Notes: generated from the letters alone by a model not told the origin. DNA of 64,000 nt from Microbacterium commune (GCF_014836945.1 NZ_JACSPX010000001.1:186001-250000); one strand, 5' to 3'; numbered from the stretch's first letter, positions 45,962 to 55,682 are shown. Made by a program: numbers and translations.

Positions 45962-46052
45962 GTGCGCACTCCGGTCAGGGGCATTCTCATCCCTCCAGCC
46001 TACGCGCGGCGCGCACGGGCGACGGAAACCGCCCGAATGCAATCCGCCCAGT

Positions 46053-46085
46053 TAAATTCGCTCAGACTGAGCAATCAGCAGTCTG
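46053..46085 (+). promoter_or_regulatory. Palindromes in the divergent region before the alpha/beta hydrolase gene
   Basis: TAAATT (46053-46058) is a possible -10. Right after it come a perfect 13-nt palindrome GCTCAG-A-CTGAGC (46060-46072) and a CAGACTG/CAGTCTG inverted pair (46063-46069 and 46079-46085). These overlap each other and could be an operator for the peptide-importer operon. Confidence 0.4.
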
Positions 46086-46107
46086 ATGAAGACCTAAGTC
46101 ATGCACA

Positions 46108-47061
46108 ATGATCCGGCATTTCTCCGAGGCGGCGCCGCAAGAGCAGAATATGGCCGTGGTCCAAGACACCAGCGAGTTCCGCTATCTGCCCGCCCAGGCG
46201 CAGACCCTCGGCACCGACGTGCCCCACGCCGAGCGTATCGCGATCACCCTTCCCGACGGACGGGTTCTCAGCGCTCTGCGATTCGGCCTCGGCGACCCCG
46301 AGGTGACGCTGCTGCACGGCGCCGGCCTGAACGCGCACACCTGGGACGCGGTCGCGCTGCTGCTCGGCCGCCCGGCGATCGCGATCGATCTCGCCGGTCA
46401 CGGCGACTCGTCGTGGCGCGACGACCTCGACTACTCCCCCGCCGTGCTCGCCGACGACGTGGCTCACGCTCTCGCTCACTGGGCACCGCGCCCGCAGATC
46501 CTCGTCGGCCACTCGCTGGGCGGGCTCACCGCCCAGGTGGTGGCAGCCCAGCATCCGGAGCGGGTGCGCGAGCTGGTGCTGGTCGACATCGTGCCCGGCC
46601 TCGACACCGATGCGGCGCCGGCGGTGCTGCGCGACTTCTACGCGGTCACCGACTTCGCCTCGCGCGACGAGGCGGTCGACCGCGCTCAGGCGTTCGGCTT
46701 CGGCGGCAGCCGAGCCGACACCGAACGCGGGGTCTTCTTCAACACGCGTGTGCGCGATGACGGTCGCGTGGAGTGGAAGCATCACTTCTCGCGGATCATC
46801 GCATCGGCGTTCAACTCGCTGAAGAATGAGCAGGCGGCATCCGGTGGCGCGCGGTGGACGCAGCTCGCCGCCGTCGCCGCCCCCGTCACCCTCGTGCGCG
46901 GTGAGCGCGGCTTCCTGGGCGACGCCGATGTCGCCGCCTTCCGGAAGCACCTTCCCGCAGCCGCCGTCATCACCGTGGACGCCGGACACAACGTCCAGGA
47001 GACGGCCCCCGATTCACTCGCCGCCATCGTGACCGGCGCTCTGACCAGCGAGACGCGCTGA
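46108..47061 (+). CDS. Alpha/beta hydrolase
   Basis: A protein of 317 residues from the ATG at 46108, or 303 from the ATG at 46150, where MAVVQDTSEFRYLPAQ may be the real start; neither has a strong ribosome binding site. It is a cytoplasmic alpha/beta hydrolase: the oxyanion region is LLHGAGLNAHTWD, the nucleophile elbow is VGHSLGGLTAQ, and the C-terminal His is in DAGHNVQE. The binding-protein gene of a peptide importer follows 32 nt later, so the enzyme may process the imported compound. Confidence 0.87.
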   Translation: MIRHFSEAAPQEQNMAVVQDTSEFRYLPAQAQTLGTDVPHAERIAITLPDGRVLSALRFGLGDPEVTLLHGAGLNAHTWDAVALLLGRPAIAIDLAGHGDSSWRDDLDYSPAVLADDVAHALAHWAPRPQILVGHSLGGLTAQVVAAQHPERVRELVLVDIVPGLDTDAAPAVLRDFYAVTDFASRDEAVDRAQAFGFGGSRADTERGVFFNTRVRDDGRVEWKHHFSRIIASAFNSLKNEQAASGGARWTQLAAVAAPVTLVRGERGFLGDADVAAFRKHLPAAAVITVDAGHNVQETAPDSLAAIVTGALTSETR

Positions 47062-47093
47062 CCGCGCCCCGCACCACTTCGAGAGGACGACCC

Positions 47094-48620
47094 TTGTCTG
47101 CTTCCCCCACCAGGCGCACCGCCGGATCGGCCGCGCTCGGCCTCCTCGCCGCCGGCGTCTTCGCGCTCAGCGCCTGCACGCCGGCCGCGGAGCCGACGCC
47201 GACGGCCTCCGCTCCGGCCGACCCCGACGCGACCCTCACCGTCGGACTCGTGCTCGAGCCGACCAACCTCGACATCCGGCACACCAGCGGCGCCGCCCTC
47301 GAGCAGGTGCTCGTGGACAACATCTACGAGGGGCTCGTCACCCGCACGCAGGAGAACGACATCGAGGAGCGCCTGGCGAGCGCGTACGAGGTGTCGGCCG
47401 ACGGGCTGACCTACGATTTCACCCTCAACGAGGGCGTCACCTTCCACGACGGCACCCCGCTCACCTCGGCCGACGTGGTCGCCTCGTACGAGACGACCAG
47501 GACGGATGCCAGTGTGCAGGGCAACGCCGAGTTCGCCGGCGTCGCCTCGATCGAGGCTCCCGACGCGCAGACGGTGAGGATCACCCTCACGCAGCCCGAC
47601 CAGAACTTCCTCTTCACCCTCACCGGCCCCGCCGGTCTCGTGTTCAAGAACGGCGACACGACCGATCTGAAGAACGACGAGAACGGCACGGGGCCGTTCG
47701 TGCTCGATCGCTGGGCCAAGGGCAGCGCCATCACCTTCGACAGGTACGACGAGTACTGGGGAGACAAGGCGACGATCGGCGAAGTCGTGTTCGAGTACAT
47801 CCCGGACTTCACCGCCGGGGTCAATGCGGCACTGGACGGCACGCTCGACGTGCTCACCGCCGTCGACCCGAACCTCGTCTCGCAGCTCGAGGACACCGGC
47901 GACTTCACGATCACGACCGGTCGCACCACCGACAAGGCGACCCTCGCCTTCAACAACCGCAAGGCCCCCCTCGATGACGTGAGGGTGCGCGAGGCGCTGC
48001 GCCTCGCCGTCGACCACGAGGCGCTGGTCGAGGCGATCGGCGCCGGTCAGACGCTCTACGGGCCGATCCCCGAGCTCGACCCGGGGTACGAGGACCTCAG
48101 CGACGTGGCACCCTACGATCCCGCGCGGGCGAAGACGCTTCTGAAGGAGGCGGGTCACGAGAAGCTCGACCTCACCCTCACCATCCCGTCGTTCTACGGC
48201 ACGACGGCTGCTCAGGTGCTCGTGTCCGACTACGCGAAGGTGGGCGTGTCGCTCGAGGTGAAGCGCGTCGAATTCCCGACGTGGCTCGAGGACGTGTACA
48301 CGAACCACGACTACGAGCTCAGCTTCGTGCTGCACGTGGAGCCGCGTGACTTCGTGAACTTCGCCAATCCCGACTACTACTTCGGATACGACGACGCCGA
48401 GGTGCAGAAGCTGTACGCGCAGTCGCAGACGGAGACCGACCCGAAGAAGTCCGCGGAGCTGCTGAAGAAGGCTGCGCGCATCGTCTCGGAGGACCACGCG
48501 GCCGACTGGCTGTACAACGGCGCCACGCTCACCGCGCACACCGCCGCCGTGTCGGGCTTCCCGACCGACTCGATCAACTCGCGCATCGACCTCGCCGGCG
48601 TGACGAAGTCCGCGGAGTGA
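47094..48620 (+). CDS. Peptide-type ABC transporter substrate-binding lipoprotein
   Basis: A 508-residue family-5 solute-binding protein (DppA/OppA type). The lipobox LSAC (Cys28) ends a short signal peptide. TLTVGLVLEPTNLDIRHTSG, YDFTLNEGVTFHDGTPLTSADVVASYE and VREALRLAVDHEALVEAI are typical segments. The start is a TTG with GAGAGGA about 6 nt upstream. First of five genes of an importer; ligand could be a peptide, nickel chelate or sugar acid. Confidence 0.92.
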   Translation: MSASPTRRTAGSAALGLLAAGVFALSACTPAAEPTPTASAPADPDATLTVGLVLEPTNLDIRHTSGAALEQVLVDNIYEGLVTRTQENDIEERLASAYEVSADGLTYDFTLNEGVTFHDGTPLTSADVVASYETTRTDASVQGNAEFAGVASIEAPDAQTVRITLTQPDQNFLFTLTGPAGLVFKNGDTTDLKNDENGTGPFVLDRWAKGSAITFDRYDEYWGDKATIGEVVFEYIPDFTAGVNAALDGTLDVLTAVDPNLVSQLEDTGDFTITTGRTTDKATLAFNNRKAPLDDVRVREALRLAVDHEALVEAIGAGQTLYGPIPELDPGYEDLSDVAPYDPARAKTLLKEAGHEKLDLTLTIPSFYGTTAAQVLVSDYAKVGVSLEVKRVEFPTWLEDVYTNHDYELSFVLHVEPRDFVNFANPDYYFGYDDAEVQKLYAQSQTETDPKKSAELLKKAARIVSEDHAADWLYNGATLTAHTAAVSGFPTDSINSRIDLAGVTKSAE

Positions 48621-49570
48621 TCCGCTACGCGCTCACTCGGGGGGTCCTGCTGATCGCAGGGCTCCTCGTGTCGAGCGCGATCATCTTCCTCACCCTGCGG
48701 GTGTTCCCCGGGGATGTCGCGCAGCTCATCGCGGGCACTCAGGCCGACCCGCAGACCGTCGAGGCGCTGCGCGAATCCCTCGGCCTGAACAAGCCGCTGC
48801 TCGCGCAGTACAGCGACTGGATCGCGGGCATCCTGCGCGGCGATCTCGGCGTCTCGCAGCTCAGCGGCGCCTCGGTCGGGGCCGAGCTCGTCGAGAAGTC
48901 GCGCGTGACCATCCCCCTCGGCCTGATGGCCCTGTCGATCGCCCTGCTCATCGCGGTGCCGTTCGGCGTGGCATCCGCCCTGCTGCGCGGGCGGGCGGGC
49001 GGAACCGCCCTCAGCTTCGCGGCACAGGCGCTCGCCGCCGTTCCCGTGATCTGGGCCGGGATGATGCTGGTCGTCGTCTTCGCACACGGGCTCGACTGGC
49101 TGCCCGCGCAGGGCTTCCCCCGCTCCGGATGGGCCACGCCCGCCCAGGCCTTCCAGTCGCTGCTGCTTCCCGCGCTCACGATCGGCATCGTCGAGGGCGC
49201 GATGCTCATGCGCTTCGTGCGCAGCGCCACCCTGCAGGCTGCCGGACAGGACTTCGTGCGCACCGCGGCGGCGAAGGGGCTCACCCGCCGTCAGGCGCTC
49301 ATCCGCCACGGCCTGCCCGCCGTTGGCCTGTCGATCGTCACCGTGCTCGGGGTGCAGGTCGCCGGGATCGTGGTGGGCTCGGTCGTCATCGAGCAGCTGT
49401 TCACGCTGCCCGGCATCGGCCGGATGCTCGTAGCCGACGTCGGCACCCGCGACCTGGTCAAGGTGCAGAGCGAGCTGCTGGTGCTCACCGGGTTCGTGCT
49501 GATCATCGGGTTCGTCGTCGATCTCGTGCACCGTGCGGTCGATCCGAGACAGAGAGCGGAGGAGAGCTGA
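48617..49570 (+). CDS. Peptide-type ABC transporter permease (DppB-like)
   Basis: A 317-residue permease with six membrane segments; the EAA-like loop is DFVRTAAAKGLTRRQALIRHGLPA. The GTG start overlaps the binding-protein stop by 4 nt. Confidence 0.94.
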   Translation: MIRYALTRGVLLIAGLLVSSAIIFLTLRVFPGDVAQLIAGTQADPQTVEALRESLGLNKPLLAQYSDWIAGILRGDLGVSQLSGASVGAELVEKSRVTIPLGLMALSIALLIAVPFGVASALLRGRAGGTALSFAAQALAAVPVIWAGMMLVVVFAHGLDWLPAQGFPRSGWATPAQAFQSLLLPALTIGIVEGAMLMRFVRSATLQAAGQDFVRTAAAKGLTRRQALIRHGLPAVGLSIVTVLGVQVAGIVVGSVVIEQLFTLPGIGRMLVADVGTRDLVKVQSELLVLTGFVLIIGFVVDLVHRAVDPRQRAEES

Positions 49571-50436
49571 TGCCCCGCTGGCTGCGTACGCTGCTGTCGT
49601 CGTGGACGGGCAGGTTCGCCGTGCTCGTCGTGAGCGCGATCGCGCTGACCGCGGCCGTCTCGGTGTTCTGGACGCCGTTCGACCCGATGCTCTCCGACGT
49701 GCGCGGGCGCTGGGCGCCGCCCGGCTGGCCGCACCTGCTCGGCACCGACGGCACCGGCCGGGACATCCTCAGCCTGATCATGGCGGGCGCCCGCACGACG
49801 GCCTTCGTCGCCGTCGGGGCAGGGATCGTCGCCACCCTCGTCGGCGTGTCGCTGGCCGCCCTCGGGGCGCTGACGGCGAGGTGGCTGCGCGAGAGCATCG
49901 CGGTGCTGGTCGACATCCTCATCGCCTTCCCCGTGCTGATGATCGCGATGATGATCTCGGCCGTCTGGGGCGGGTCGCTGTGGGTTGTCGTCTTCGCGGT
50001 GGGGATCGGGTTCGGCGTGAGCATCGCCCGCGTCACCCGCCCCGAGCTGCGGCGCGTGCAGCAGAGCGATTTCGTGCTCGCGGGCCGGGCATCCGGACTC
50101 AGCGCCGGCCAGAATCTGCTGCACCACCTGCTGCCGAACATCGCCCCGGTGTTCATCGTGCAGCTGTCGTGGTCGATGGCGGTCGCCGTGCTCGCCGAGG
50201 CGGGACTGTCGTACCTCGGATTCGGCGCGTCGCTCACCGAGGCGTCCTGGGGCACGCTGCTGGCCGATCTGCAGCGCTACATCGGCGTGCATCCGCTCAC
50301 CGTCGTCTGGCCGGGCCTGGCCATCACCCTCACCGTGCTGGGTCTGAACCTGCTCGGCGACGCGCTGCGCGAGGCGACCGACCCGACGCTCTCACGCCGC
50401 TCGGCGCAGCTGCACGTCCCGGAGGTGGTGGCATGA
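49570..50436 (+). CDS. Peptide-type ABC transporter permease (DppC-like)
   Basis: A 288-residue permease. It has the DppC-type start with HLLGTDGTGRDILSLIMAGARTT and the EAA-like loop DFVLAGRASGLSAGQNLLHHLLPN. Its ATG overlaps the dppB-like stop by one base (TGATG). Confidence 0.94.
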   Translation: MPRWLRTLLSSWTGRFAVLVVSAIALTAAVSVFWTPFDPMLSDVRGRWAPPGWPHLLGTDGTGRDILSLIMAGARTTAFVAVGAGIVATLVGVSLAALGALTARWLRESIAVLVDILIAFPVLMIAMMISAVWGGSLWVVVFAVGIGFGVSIARVTRPELRRVQQSDFVLAGRASGLSAGQNLLHHLLPNIAPVFIVQLSWSMAVAVLAEAGLSYLGFGASLTEASWGTLLADLQRYIGVHPLTVVWPGLAITLTVLGLNLLGDALREATDPTLSRRSAQLHVPEVVA

Positions 50437-51236
50437 CTCTCGAGGTCGAATCGCTGGTCGTCGAGCTCGACGGCAGACGCGTGGTCGACGGCGTCTCGTT
50501 CACGGTCGCCGACGGCCGGCGGCTCGGACTGATCGGCGAGTCCGGCTCGGGCAAGTCGGTGACCGCGCTGGCGATCCTCGGGCTGCTGCCCGAGGATGCG
50601 CGGGTCAGCGGCAGCATCCGCTGGGACGGCGTCGAGCTGGTCGGGATGCCCGACCGCGATCTCGCCCGCCTGCGCGGCGACGAGATCGGCATGGTCTTCC
50701 AGGAGCCGCGCACCGCCCTCAACCCGATCCGCACGGTGGGCAGGCAGATCGCCGAGTCCGTGCGCATCCACGAGAGGATCGGCCGACGTGAGGCGCGCGA
50801 GCGTGCCGTCGCCGAAGCGGCCCGGGTGCAGCTGCCCGACCCGGCGTCGATCGTCGACCGGTACCCCCATCAGCTGTCCGGCGGTCAGCGGCAGCGGGTG
50901 GCCATCGCGATGGCGCTGGCCTGCCGCCCGCGGCTGCTCATCGCCGACGAGCCCACCACGGCCCTGGACGTGACCATCCAGGCCGAGGTGCTCAAGCTGC
51001 TGCTCGGCCTCGTCACCGACCAGGGCATGTCGCTCGTGTTCATCACCCACGACCTCGCCGTGCTCTCCCAGGTCGCGACCGACGCCGTCGTGCTCGAGCA
51101 CGGTCGGGTCGTCGAGCAGGCGCCCATCTCGACGCTGCTCCGCTCGCCGGCGTCGCCGGTGACCCAGGCGCTGCTGCGCGACGCGACGGCGACGCTGTGG
51201 CGAGCGGATGCCCGCGACGAGGAGCCGGGATCATGA
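50433..51236 (+). CDS. Peptide-type ABC transporter ATP-binding protein (DppD-like)
   Basis: A 267-residue ATPase with Walker A GESGSGKS (35-42), the signature HQLSGGQRQR and Walker B LLIADEPTTALD. It lacks the C-terminal oligopeptide extension with Fe-S cysteines seen in classical DppD, so it is on the short side. ATGA overlap with the upstream permease. Confidence 0.94.
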   Translation: MTLEVESLVVELDGRRVVDGVSFTVADGRRLGLIGESGSGKSVTALAILGLLPEDARVSGSIRWDGVELVGMPDRDLARLRGDEIGMVFQEPRTALNPIRTVGRQIAESVRIHERIGRREARERAVAEAARVQLPDPASIVDRYPHQLSGGQRQRVAIAMALACRPRLLIADEPTTALDVTIQAEVLKLLLGLVTDQGMSLVFITHDLAVLSQVATDAVVLEHGRVVEQAPISTLLRSPASPVTQALLRDATATLWRADARDEEPGS

Positions 51237-52045
51237 GCTCGCCCGCGCACGCCGACCGCGGACTCATCGTCGCCGAGGGTCTCAGCCGCAGCTTTCGGGT
51301 GCGACGGCGCACGATGTTCGACCGGCCGCGTACGAGCATCGCCCTGCACCCGACCGATCTCGAGGTCGCCGAGGGCGAATCGCTCGGACTCATCGGCGAA
51401 TCCGGCTCCGGCAAGTCGACTCTCGTGCGCCTGCTGCTCGCTCTCGACCGTCCGTCGACCGGTCGGGTGCGGGTCGCCGGACGCGACGTCGACGCCTCGG
51501 CGAGCGCCAGGTCGCTGCACTGGCTGCGCCGGGACACGGGGCTGGTGTTCCAGGACCCGTACGCATCGCTGGATCCGCGCATGAGCGTCGGGCGGATCAT
51601 CGGAGAGCCGCTCTGGGCACTCGACATCGCCGGCGACCATCGTGCGCGGGTTCGGGACGTTCTCGTGCAGGTCGGGCTCGACGCCGACATGGCAGACCGG
51701 CATCCGCACGAGTTCTCCGGCGGGCAGCGCCAGCGCATCGCCCTGGCACGGGCGATCGTGCACCGACCGCGGATCCTCGTCGGCGACGAGCCGATGTCGG
51801 CGCTCGATGTCACTGTGCGCGCGCAGATCCTCGCCCTGCTCTCCCGGCTGCGCGTCGAGGAGGGCCTGACGATGATCACGGTCTCGCACGACATCGGACT
51901 CGTGCAGCACCTGAGCGACACCGTCGCGGTCATGAAGGACGGCCGCATCGTGGAACGCGGGACGGTGTCCGCGGTGCTGCAGCACCCGGCGCAGGAGTAC
52001 ACGAAGCGCCTGCTCGCGGCCGTGCCGGTCATCCCGTCGGTGTGA
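51233..52045 (+). CDS. Peptide-type ABC transporter ATP-binding protein (DppF-like)
   Basis: A 270-residue ATPase with Walker A GESGSGKST, LVFQDPYASLDPRM (the DppF/OppF hallmark), signature HEFSGGQRQR and Walker B ILVGDEPMSALD. It is joined to its partner by an ATGA overlap and closes the operon. Confidence 0.94.
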   Translation: MSSPAHADRGLIVAEGLSRSFRVRRRTMFDRPRTSIALHPTDLEVAEGESLGLIGESGSGKSTLVRLLLALDRPSTGRVRVAGRDVDASASARSLHWLRRDTGLVFQDPYASLDPRMSVGRIIGEPLWALDIAGDHRARVRDVLVQVGLDADMADRHPHEFSGGQRQRIALARAIVHRPRILVGDEPMSALDVTVRAQILALLSRLRVEEGLTMITVSHDIGLVQHLSDTVAVMKDGRIVERGTVSAVLQHPAQEYTKRLLAAVPVIPSV

Positions 52046-52105
52046 CCGGGCCCTTCCCGGCGGCCCGCCCCGTCCGGGAGGTCCGGCGGCGAGTGCACGC
52101 GTCGT

Positions 52106-52609
52106 CTACAGCGCCTTCTGCAGGAAGAGCACGCCCAGCCGCTCCCCGAACTTCTCCCCCACCTCCGTGAGGCGCCCTGCGTCGACGAAGCCCGCCTTGC
52201 GGTGCAGTGCGGTCGACGCCTCGGCTCCGCGGTCGGCGATCACGGCGATGACCTGGCGCAGCCCGGCATCCCGGCATCGGTCGAGGAAGACGGCCAGCAG
52301 CGCCCAGCCCACTCCCCGGCCGGCCGCCGAGGGCGCGAGATAGATGGAATTCTCGATCGTGAAGCGGTAGGCGGACTTCGCCGACCAGGGAACTCCGAGC
52401 GCGTACCCGAGCAGCTCCCCCTCCGCCGTCTCGGCGACGAGGAACGGGATGCCCGCGTCGGCGATCCGAGCGGCCTTGCCCTCCCAGTCCGCGACAGTCG
52501 ACTCGACCTCATCGAAGGTCACCGTCGACGAGCGCACGTAGTGGTTGTAGATGTCGCGGATCGCCGGCAGATCGGCATCCGCGACCGGACGCACCCGCAG
52601 CTCGCTCAC
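52106..52609 (-). CDS. GNAT-family N-acetyltransferase (PAT/Bar-like)
   Basis: A 167-residue acetyltransferase. The start [33 protein letters not shown] and the acetyl-CoA loop [14 protein letters not shown] match the phosphinothricin acetyltransferase-like (PAT) group, which acetylates amino-acid analogues. Actual substrate unknown. The GTG at 52609 overlaps the ung stop by 4 nt; third gene of an SDR-ung-GNAT operon. Confidence 0.87.
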   Translation of the reverse strand: MSELRVRPVADADLPAIRDIYNHYVRSSTVTFDEVESTVADWEGKAARIADAGIPFLVAETAEGELLGYALGVPWSAKSAYRFTIENSIYLAPSAAGRGVGWALLAVFLDRCRDAGLRQVIAVIADRGAEASTALHRKAGFVDAGRLTEVGEKFGERLGVLFLQKAL

Positions 52610-53304
52610 GCCTCCCCCGTCACACGCCAGTCGACGGGTCGGGCGCCCAGGGATTCCAGCAGCGCGTTCGCTCGGGAGAACGGTCGGGAGCCGAAGAAGC
52701 CCCGGCGCGCCGACAGCGGCGACGGATGCGCGGACTCGACCGTGGGCGTCTGTCCGAGCAGCGGCTTCAGCGCCGCGGCATCCTTCCCCCACAGCACCGC
52801 GACCAGGGGCTGCTCGCGGGCGACGAGCGCGCGGATCGCGTGCTCTGTCACCTTCTCCCATCCCCACCCGCGGTGGGATGCCGGTGCGCCGGGGCGCACG
52901 GTGAGCACGCGGTTCAGCAGCAGCACGCCCTGGTCGCTCCACGCCGTGAGGTCTCCGTGCGGCGGCGGAGTCAGGCCGAGGTCGTCGGCGCGCTCCCGGT
53001 AGATGTTGGCGAGGCTGCGCGGCAGCGGGCGCACGTCGCGGTCGACGGCGAACGACAGGCCGATCGGGTGACCGGGGGTCGGATACGGGTCCTGTCCGGT
53101 GATCAGCACCCGCACATCGGCCAGCGGGCGCTGGAAGGCGCGCAGCACGTCGTCCCCTGACGGCAGATAGCCGCGTCCCGCTGCCTGCTCGGCTCGCAAC
53201 CGGTCGCCCAGCTCGGCGATGAGCGGCTGCACGGGCTCGAGAGCCTGTGCCCAGCCGGGGTCGATCGAGCCGTCCTCGGCGAGCTCGGCGAGCGTGCGGC
53301 GCAT
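52606..53304 (-). CDS. ung: Uracil-DNA glycosylase, family 1
   Basis: A 232-residue repair enzyme that removes uracil from DNA. The water-activating Asp is Asp72 in [17 protein letters not shown], and the second motif is HPSPLSA in the C-terminal part, followed by [14 protein letters not shown] overlaps the SDR stop by one base (TGATG). Confidence 0.96.
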   Translation of the reverse strand: MRRTLAELAEDGSIDPGWAQALEPVQPLIAELGDRLRAEQAAGRGYLPSGDDVLRAFQRPLADVRVLITGQDPYPTPGHPIGLSFAVDRDVRPLPRSLANIYRERADDLGLTPPPHGDLTAWSDQGVLLLNRVLTVRPGAPASHRGWGWEKVTEHAIRALVAREQPLVAVLWGKDAAALKPLLGQTPTVESAHPSPLSARRGFFGSRPFSRANALLESLGARPVDWRVTGEA

Positions 53305-54086
53305 CAGTCGTCGGTGCGCACGTGCAGCGTGCCGCGTGCCAGCAGATGCTGCGCGGCCTGTGCCAGCGGACGCATCGTGACCAGATCGAGGTTCACCCGC
53401 CGCGGCGCGTTCAGCGCGTAGGCGATGAGCTCGGCGACGTCATCCGCGATCAGCGGCTCGGCGACCCCGTCGTAGACCGATTCTGCTGCAGCGACGTCTC
53501 CGCCCAGGCGGTTGAGCGCGAACTCCTCGGTGTGCACCATGCCCGGCGCGACCTCGACCACCCGGATCGGCTCGCCGTGCAGCTCCTGGCGCAGCACCTT
53601 CACGAGCATCGACTCCGCCGCCTTGGCTGCGTTGTACCCACCGCCGCCCGGGTACGCGCTCTGCGCGGCCGTCGAGGTCACGAACACCGTGTCGGCGTGG
53701 CCGTCGGCAGCCGCGGCCCGGCGCAGCAGCGGAAGCAGGCCCGCCACGAGCCGCTGCGTCGTGAGCACGTTGGCGTCGTACATCCACTGCCAGTCGTCGA
53801 TGGAACCCTGCTCGACGCTGTCGGTGCCTCGAGCGCCGCCGGCCACCTGCACGAGCGCGTGCACGGGACCGGTGCGCTCGAGCTCGGCGACGAGCGCGGC
53901 GACGGCATCCGGATCGGTCAGATCGCACGCGATGGTCGATGCGCCGGTCTCGGCTGCCAGCCGCGCAAGGCGCTTCGGCCGCCGCGCGACGCCCACGACC
54001 TCCCACCCCTGCGCGCGCAGCACGCGCACGGTCGCCTCTCCGATACCCGAGCTGGCTCCGGTCACCACGGCACGTCTGATCACCAT
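53304..54086 (-). CDS. Short-chain dehydrogenase/reductase (SDR)
   Basis: A 260-residue NAD(P)-dependent oxidoreductase. The cofactor-binding TGASSGIG is at 9-16, and the active-site YNAAK follows a Ser-containing strand ([15 protein letters not shown]). Similar to the YdfG-like serine/3-hydroxy-acid dehydrogenases. The ATG at 54086 is 7 nt after a TACGGT box, a leaderless pattern, with GGAGG also in between; a longer frame to 54116 is less likely. Confidence 0.9.
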   Translation of the reverse strand: MVIRRAVVTGASSGIGEATVRVLRAQGWEVVGVARRPKRLARLAAETGASTIACDLTDPDAVAALVAELERTGPVHALVQVAGGARGTDSVEQGSIDDWQWMYDANVLTTQRLVAGLLPLLRRAAAADGHADTVFVTSTAAQSAYPGGGGYNAAKAAESMLVKVLRQELHGEPIRVVEVAPGMVHTEEFALNRLGGDVAAAESVYDGVAEPLIADDVAELIAYALNAPRRVNLDLVTMRPLAQAAQHLLARGTLHVRTDD

Positions 54087-54093
54087 GTCCTCC

Positions 54094-54099
54094 ACCGTA
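54094..54099 (-). promoter_or_regulatory. -10 box of the SDR-ung-GNAT operon
   Basis: TACGGT on the minus strand is 7 nt before the SDR ATG. Confidence 0.5.
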
Positions 54100-54133
54100 T
54101 GCGCAACCACGGCCATATCCCGTCATCGCGCTG

Positions 54134-54145
54134 TGTTACGTAACA
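54134..54145. promoter_or_regulatory. Perfect palindrome TGTTACGTAACA before metY
   Basis: A 12-nt perfect palindrome in the divergent region between the SDR operon and metY, ending 11 nt before the metY -35. It is well placed for a dimeric regulator acting on metY. It does not resemble the corynebacterial McbR box. Confidence 0.45.
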
Positions 54146-54156
54146 TTTCCCGTCGG

Positions 54157-54185
54157 TTGTCGGCCGGCGCGCGGCTTCGTAGTGT
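54157..54185 (+). promoter_or_regulatory. metY promoter
   Basis: TTGTCG (54157-54162) and TAGTGT (54180-54185) with exactly 17 nt between, giving a leader of about 48 nt with GGGAG before the ATG at 54240. Confidence 0.6.
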
Positions 54186-54239
54186 CGCTTCCAGGCATCC
54201 AGCCGAACGACCCCACGACCCGAACCCTGGGAGCACGTC

Positions 54240-55562
54240 ATGACCGCAGCCGAGAACTGGCGCTTCGAGACCAAGCAGATCCACTCGGGCGCCGCGCCCG
54301 ACCCGGTCACCAAAGCGCGTGCGACGCCGATCTACCAGACCACCTCGTACGTGTTCGACAACGCCGACCACGCCGCGAACCTGTTCGCGCTGGCCGAGTT
54401 CGGCAACATCTACACCCGCATCCAGAACCCGACGCAGGATGTGCTCGAGCAGCGCCTCGCGGCGCTCGAGGGCGGCACCGGAGCCCTCGTGCTCTCGAGC
54501 GGCCAGGCGGCATCGACGTTCGCGATCCTGAACATCGCGGAGGCCGGCGACCACTTCGTGGCATCCAGCGCCATCTACGGCGGCACGTACAACCTCTTCA
54601 AGTACACCCTCGCCAAGCTGGGCGTCGAGGTCACCTTCGTCGAGAACCAGGACGACCTCGACGAGTGGCGCGCCGCCGTGCGTCCGAACACCAAGCTGTT
54701 CTTCGCCGAGACGATCGGCAACCCGAAGATCAACGTGCTCGACATCCGCGGCGTCGCCGACGTCGCCCACGAGCACGACGTGCCGCTGATCGTCGACAAC
54801 ACGATCGCCACCCCGTACCTCATCCGCCCGTTCGAGCACGGCGCCGACATCGTGACGCACTCGGTCACCAAGTTCCTCGGCGGCCACGGCACCACCATCG
54901 GCGGAGCGATCATCGACGGCGGCACCTTCGCGTGGTCGCAGCACGTCGACAAGTTCCCCGGCCTCACCGAGCCCGACCCCTCGTACCACGGCGCCTCGTA
55001 CACGACCGCGGTCGGCGACGGGCTCGCGTACGTCATCAAGGCCCGCGTGCAGCTGCTGCGCGACCTCGGATCGGCGATCTCGCCGCAGAGCGCGTGGAAC
55101 CTCATCCAGGGCATCGAGACCCTGTCGCTGCGCATCGAGCGCCACGTGCAGAACGCCCAGGAGATCGCCGAGTGGCTCGAGAACCACGACGACGTCGCCT
55201 CGGTGAACTACTCGGGTCTGCCCTCCTCGCCCTGGTACGCGAAGGCCAACGAGTACGCCCCCAAGGGCGTCGGCGCGGTGCTGTCGTTCGAGCTGAAGGG
55301 CGGTGTCGAGGCCGGTCGCGAGTTCGTGAACAGCCTGAGCCTGTTCAGCCACCTCGCCAACATCGGCGACGTGCGCTCGCTCGTCATCCACCCCGCGTCG
55401 ACCACGCACTCGCAGCTGTCGCCCGAGCAGCAGCTCTCGGCCGGCGTCACCCCCGGCCTGGTGCGCCTCTCGGTGGGCATCGAGAACATCGACGACCTCA
55501 AGGCCGACCTCGACAGCGCGCTGAGCGCCGCGCGTCGCGTCGCGGAGGCCGCTCGCGCCTGA
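54240..55562 (+). CDS. metY: O-acetylhomoserine sulfhydrylase
   Basis: A 440-residue Cys/Met-metabolism PLP enzyme that makes homocysteine directly from O-acetylhomoserine and sulfide. The start RFETKQIHSGAAPDPVTKARATPIYQTTSYVF, the PLP lysine in HSVTKFLGGHGTTIGG and the extra loops (440 rather than about 390 residues) separate it from MetB/MetC. The product of metX next door is its substrate. A strong hairpin follows the stop. Confidence 0.95.
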   Translation: MTAAENWRFETKQIHSGAAPDPVTKARATPIYQTTSYVFDNADHAANLFALAEFGNIYTRIQNPTQDVLEQRLAALEGGTGALVLSSGQAASTFAILNIAEAGDHFVASSAIYGGTYNLFKYTLAKLGVEVTFVENQDDLDEWRAAVRPNTKLFFAETIGNPKINVLDIRGVADVAHEHDVPLIVDNTIATPYLIRPFEHGADIVTHSVTKFLGGHGTTIGGAIIDGGTFAWSQHVDKFPGLTEPDPSYHGASYTTAVGDGLAYVIKARVQLLRDLGSAISPQSAWNLIQGIETLSLRIERHVQNAQEIAEWLENHDDVASVNYSGLPSSPWYAKANEYAPKGVGAVLSFELKGGVEAGREFVNSLSLFSHLANIGDVRSLVIHPASTTHSQLSPEQQLSAGVTPGLVRLSVGIENIDDLKADLDSALSAARRVAEAARA

Positions 55563-55580
55563 GTCTCTCCGCTGCGCACC

Positions 55581-55614
55581 CGGATGCCCCGGACCGTTCG
55601 GTCCGGGGCATCCG
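55581..55614 (+). terminator. Terminator after metY
   Basis: A perfect 15-bp stem with GTTC loop, 18 nt past the metY stop. Located between metY and metX, so metX may need its own promoter or depend on read-through. Confidence 0.85.
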
Positions 55615-55682
55615 TGCGTGGCAGCGAACCGCCCACCCGTAACCTGCCGCGGGCCGACAGGCGCACAGGTGAGAATGGACGC

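Noticed and set aside
46782..48539. 585-codon minus-strand frame over the peptide-binding protein gene
   Set aside because: The plus-strand gene has a signal peptide, lipobox and family motifs; the antisense product is His/Arg/Val-rich without structure.
50433..52045. Nickel-specific importer (NikABCDE)
   Set aside because: The binding protein lacks features that would tell nickel from peptides; only the peptide-type family can be supported.
54186..54239. SAM or other riboswitch in the metY leader
   Set aside because: The leader is about 50 nt and shows no multi-helix fold of a known riboswitch class.
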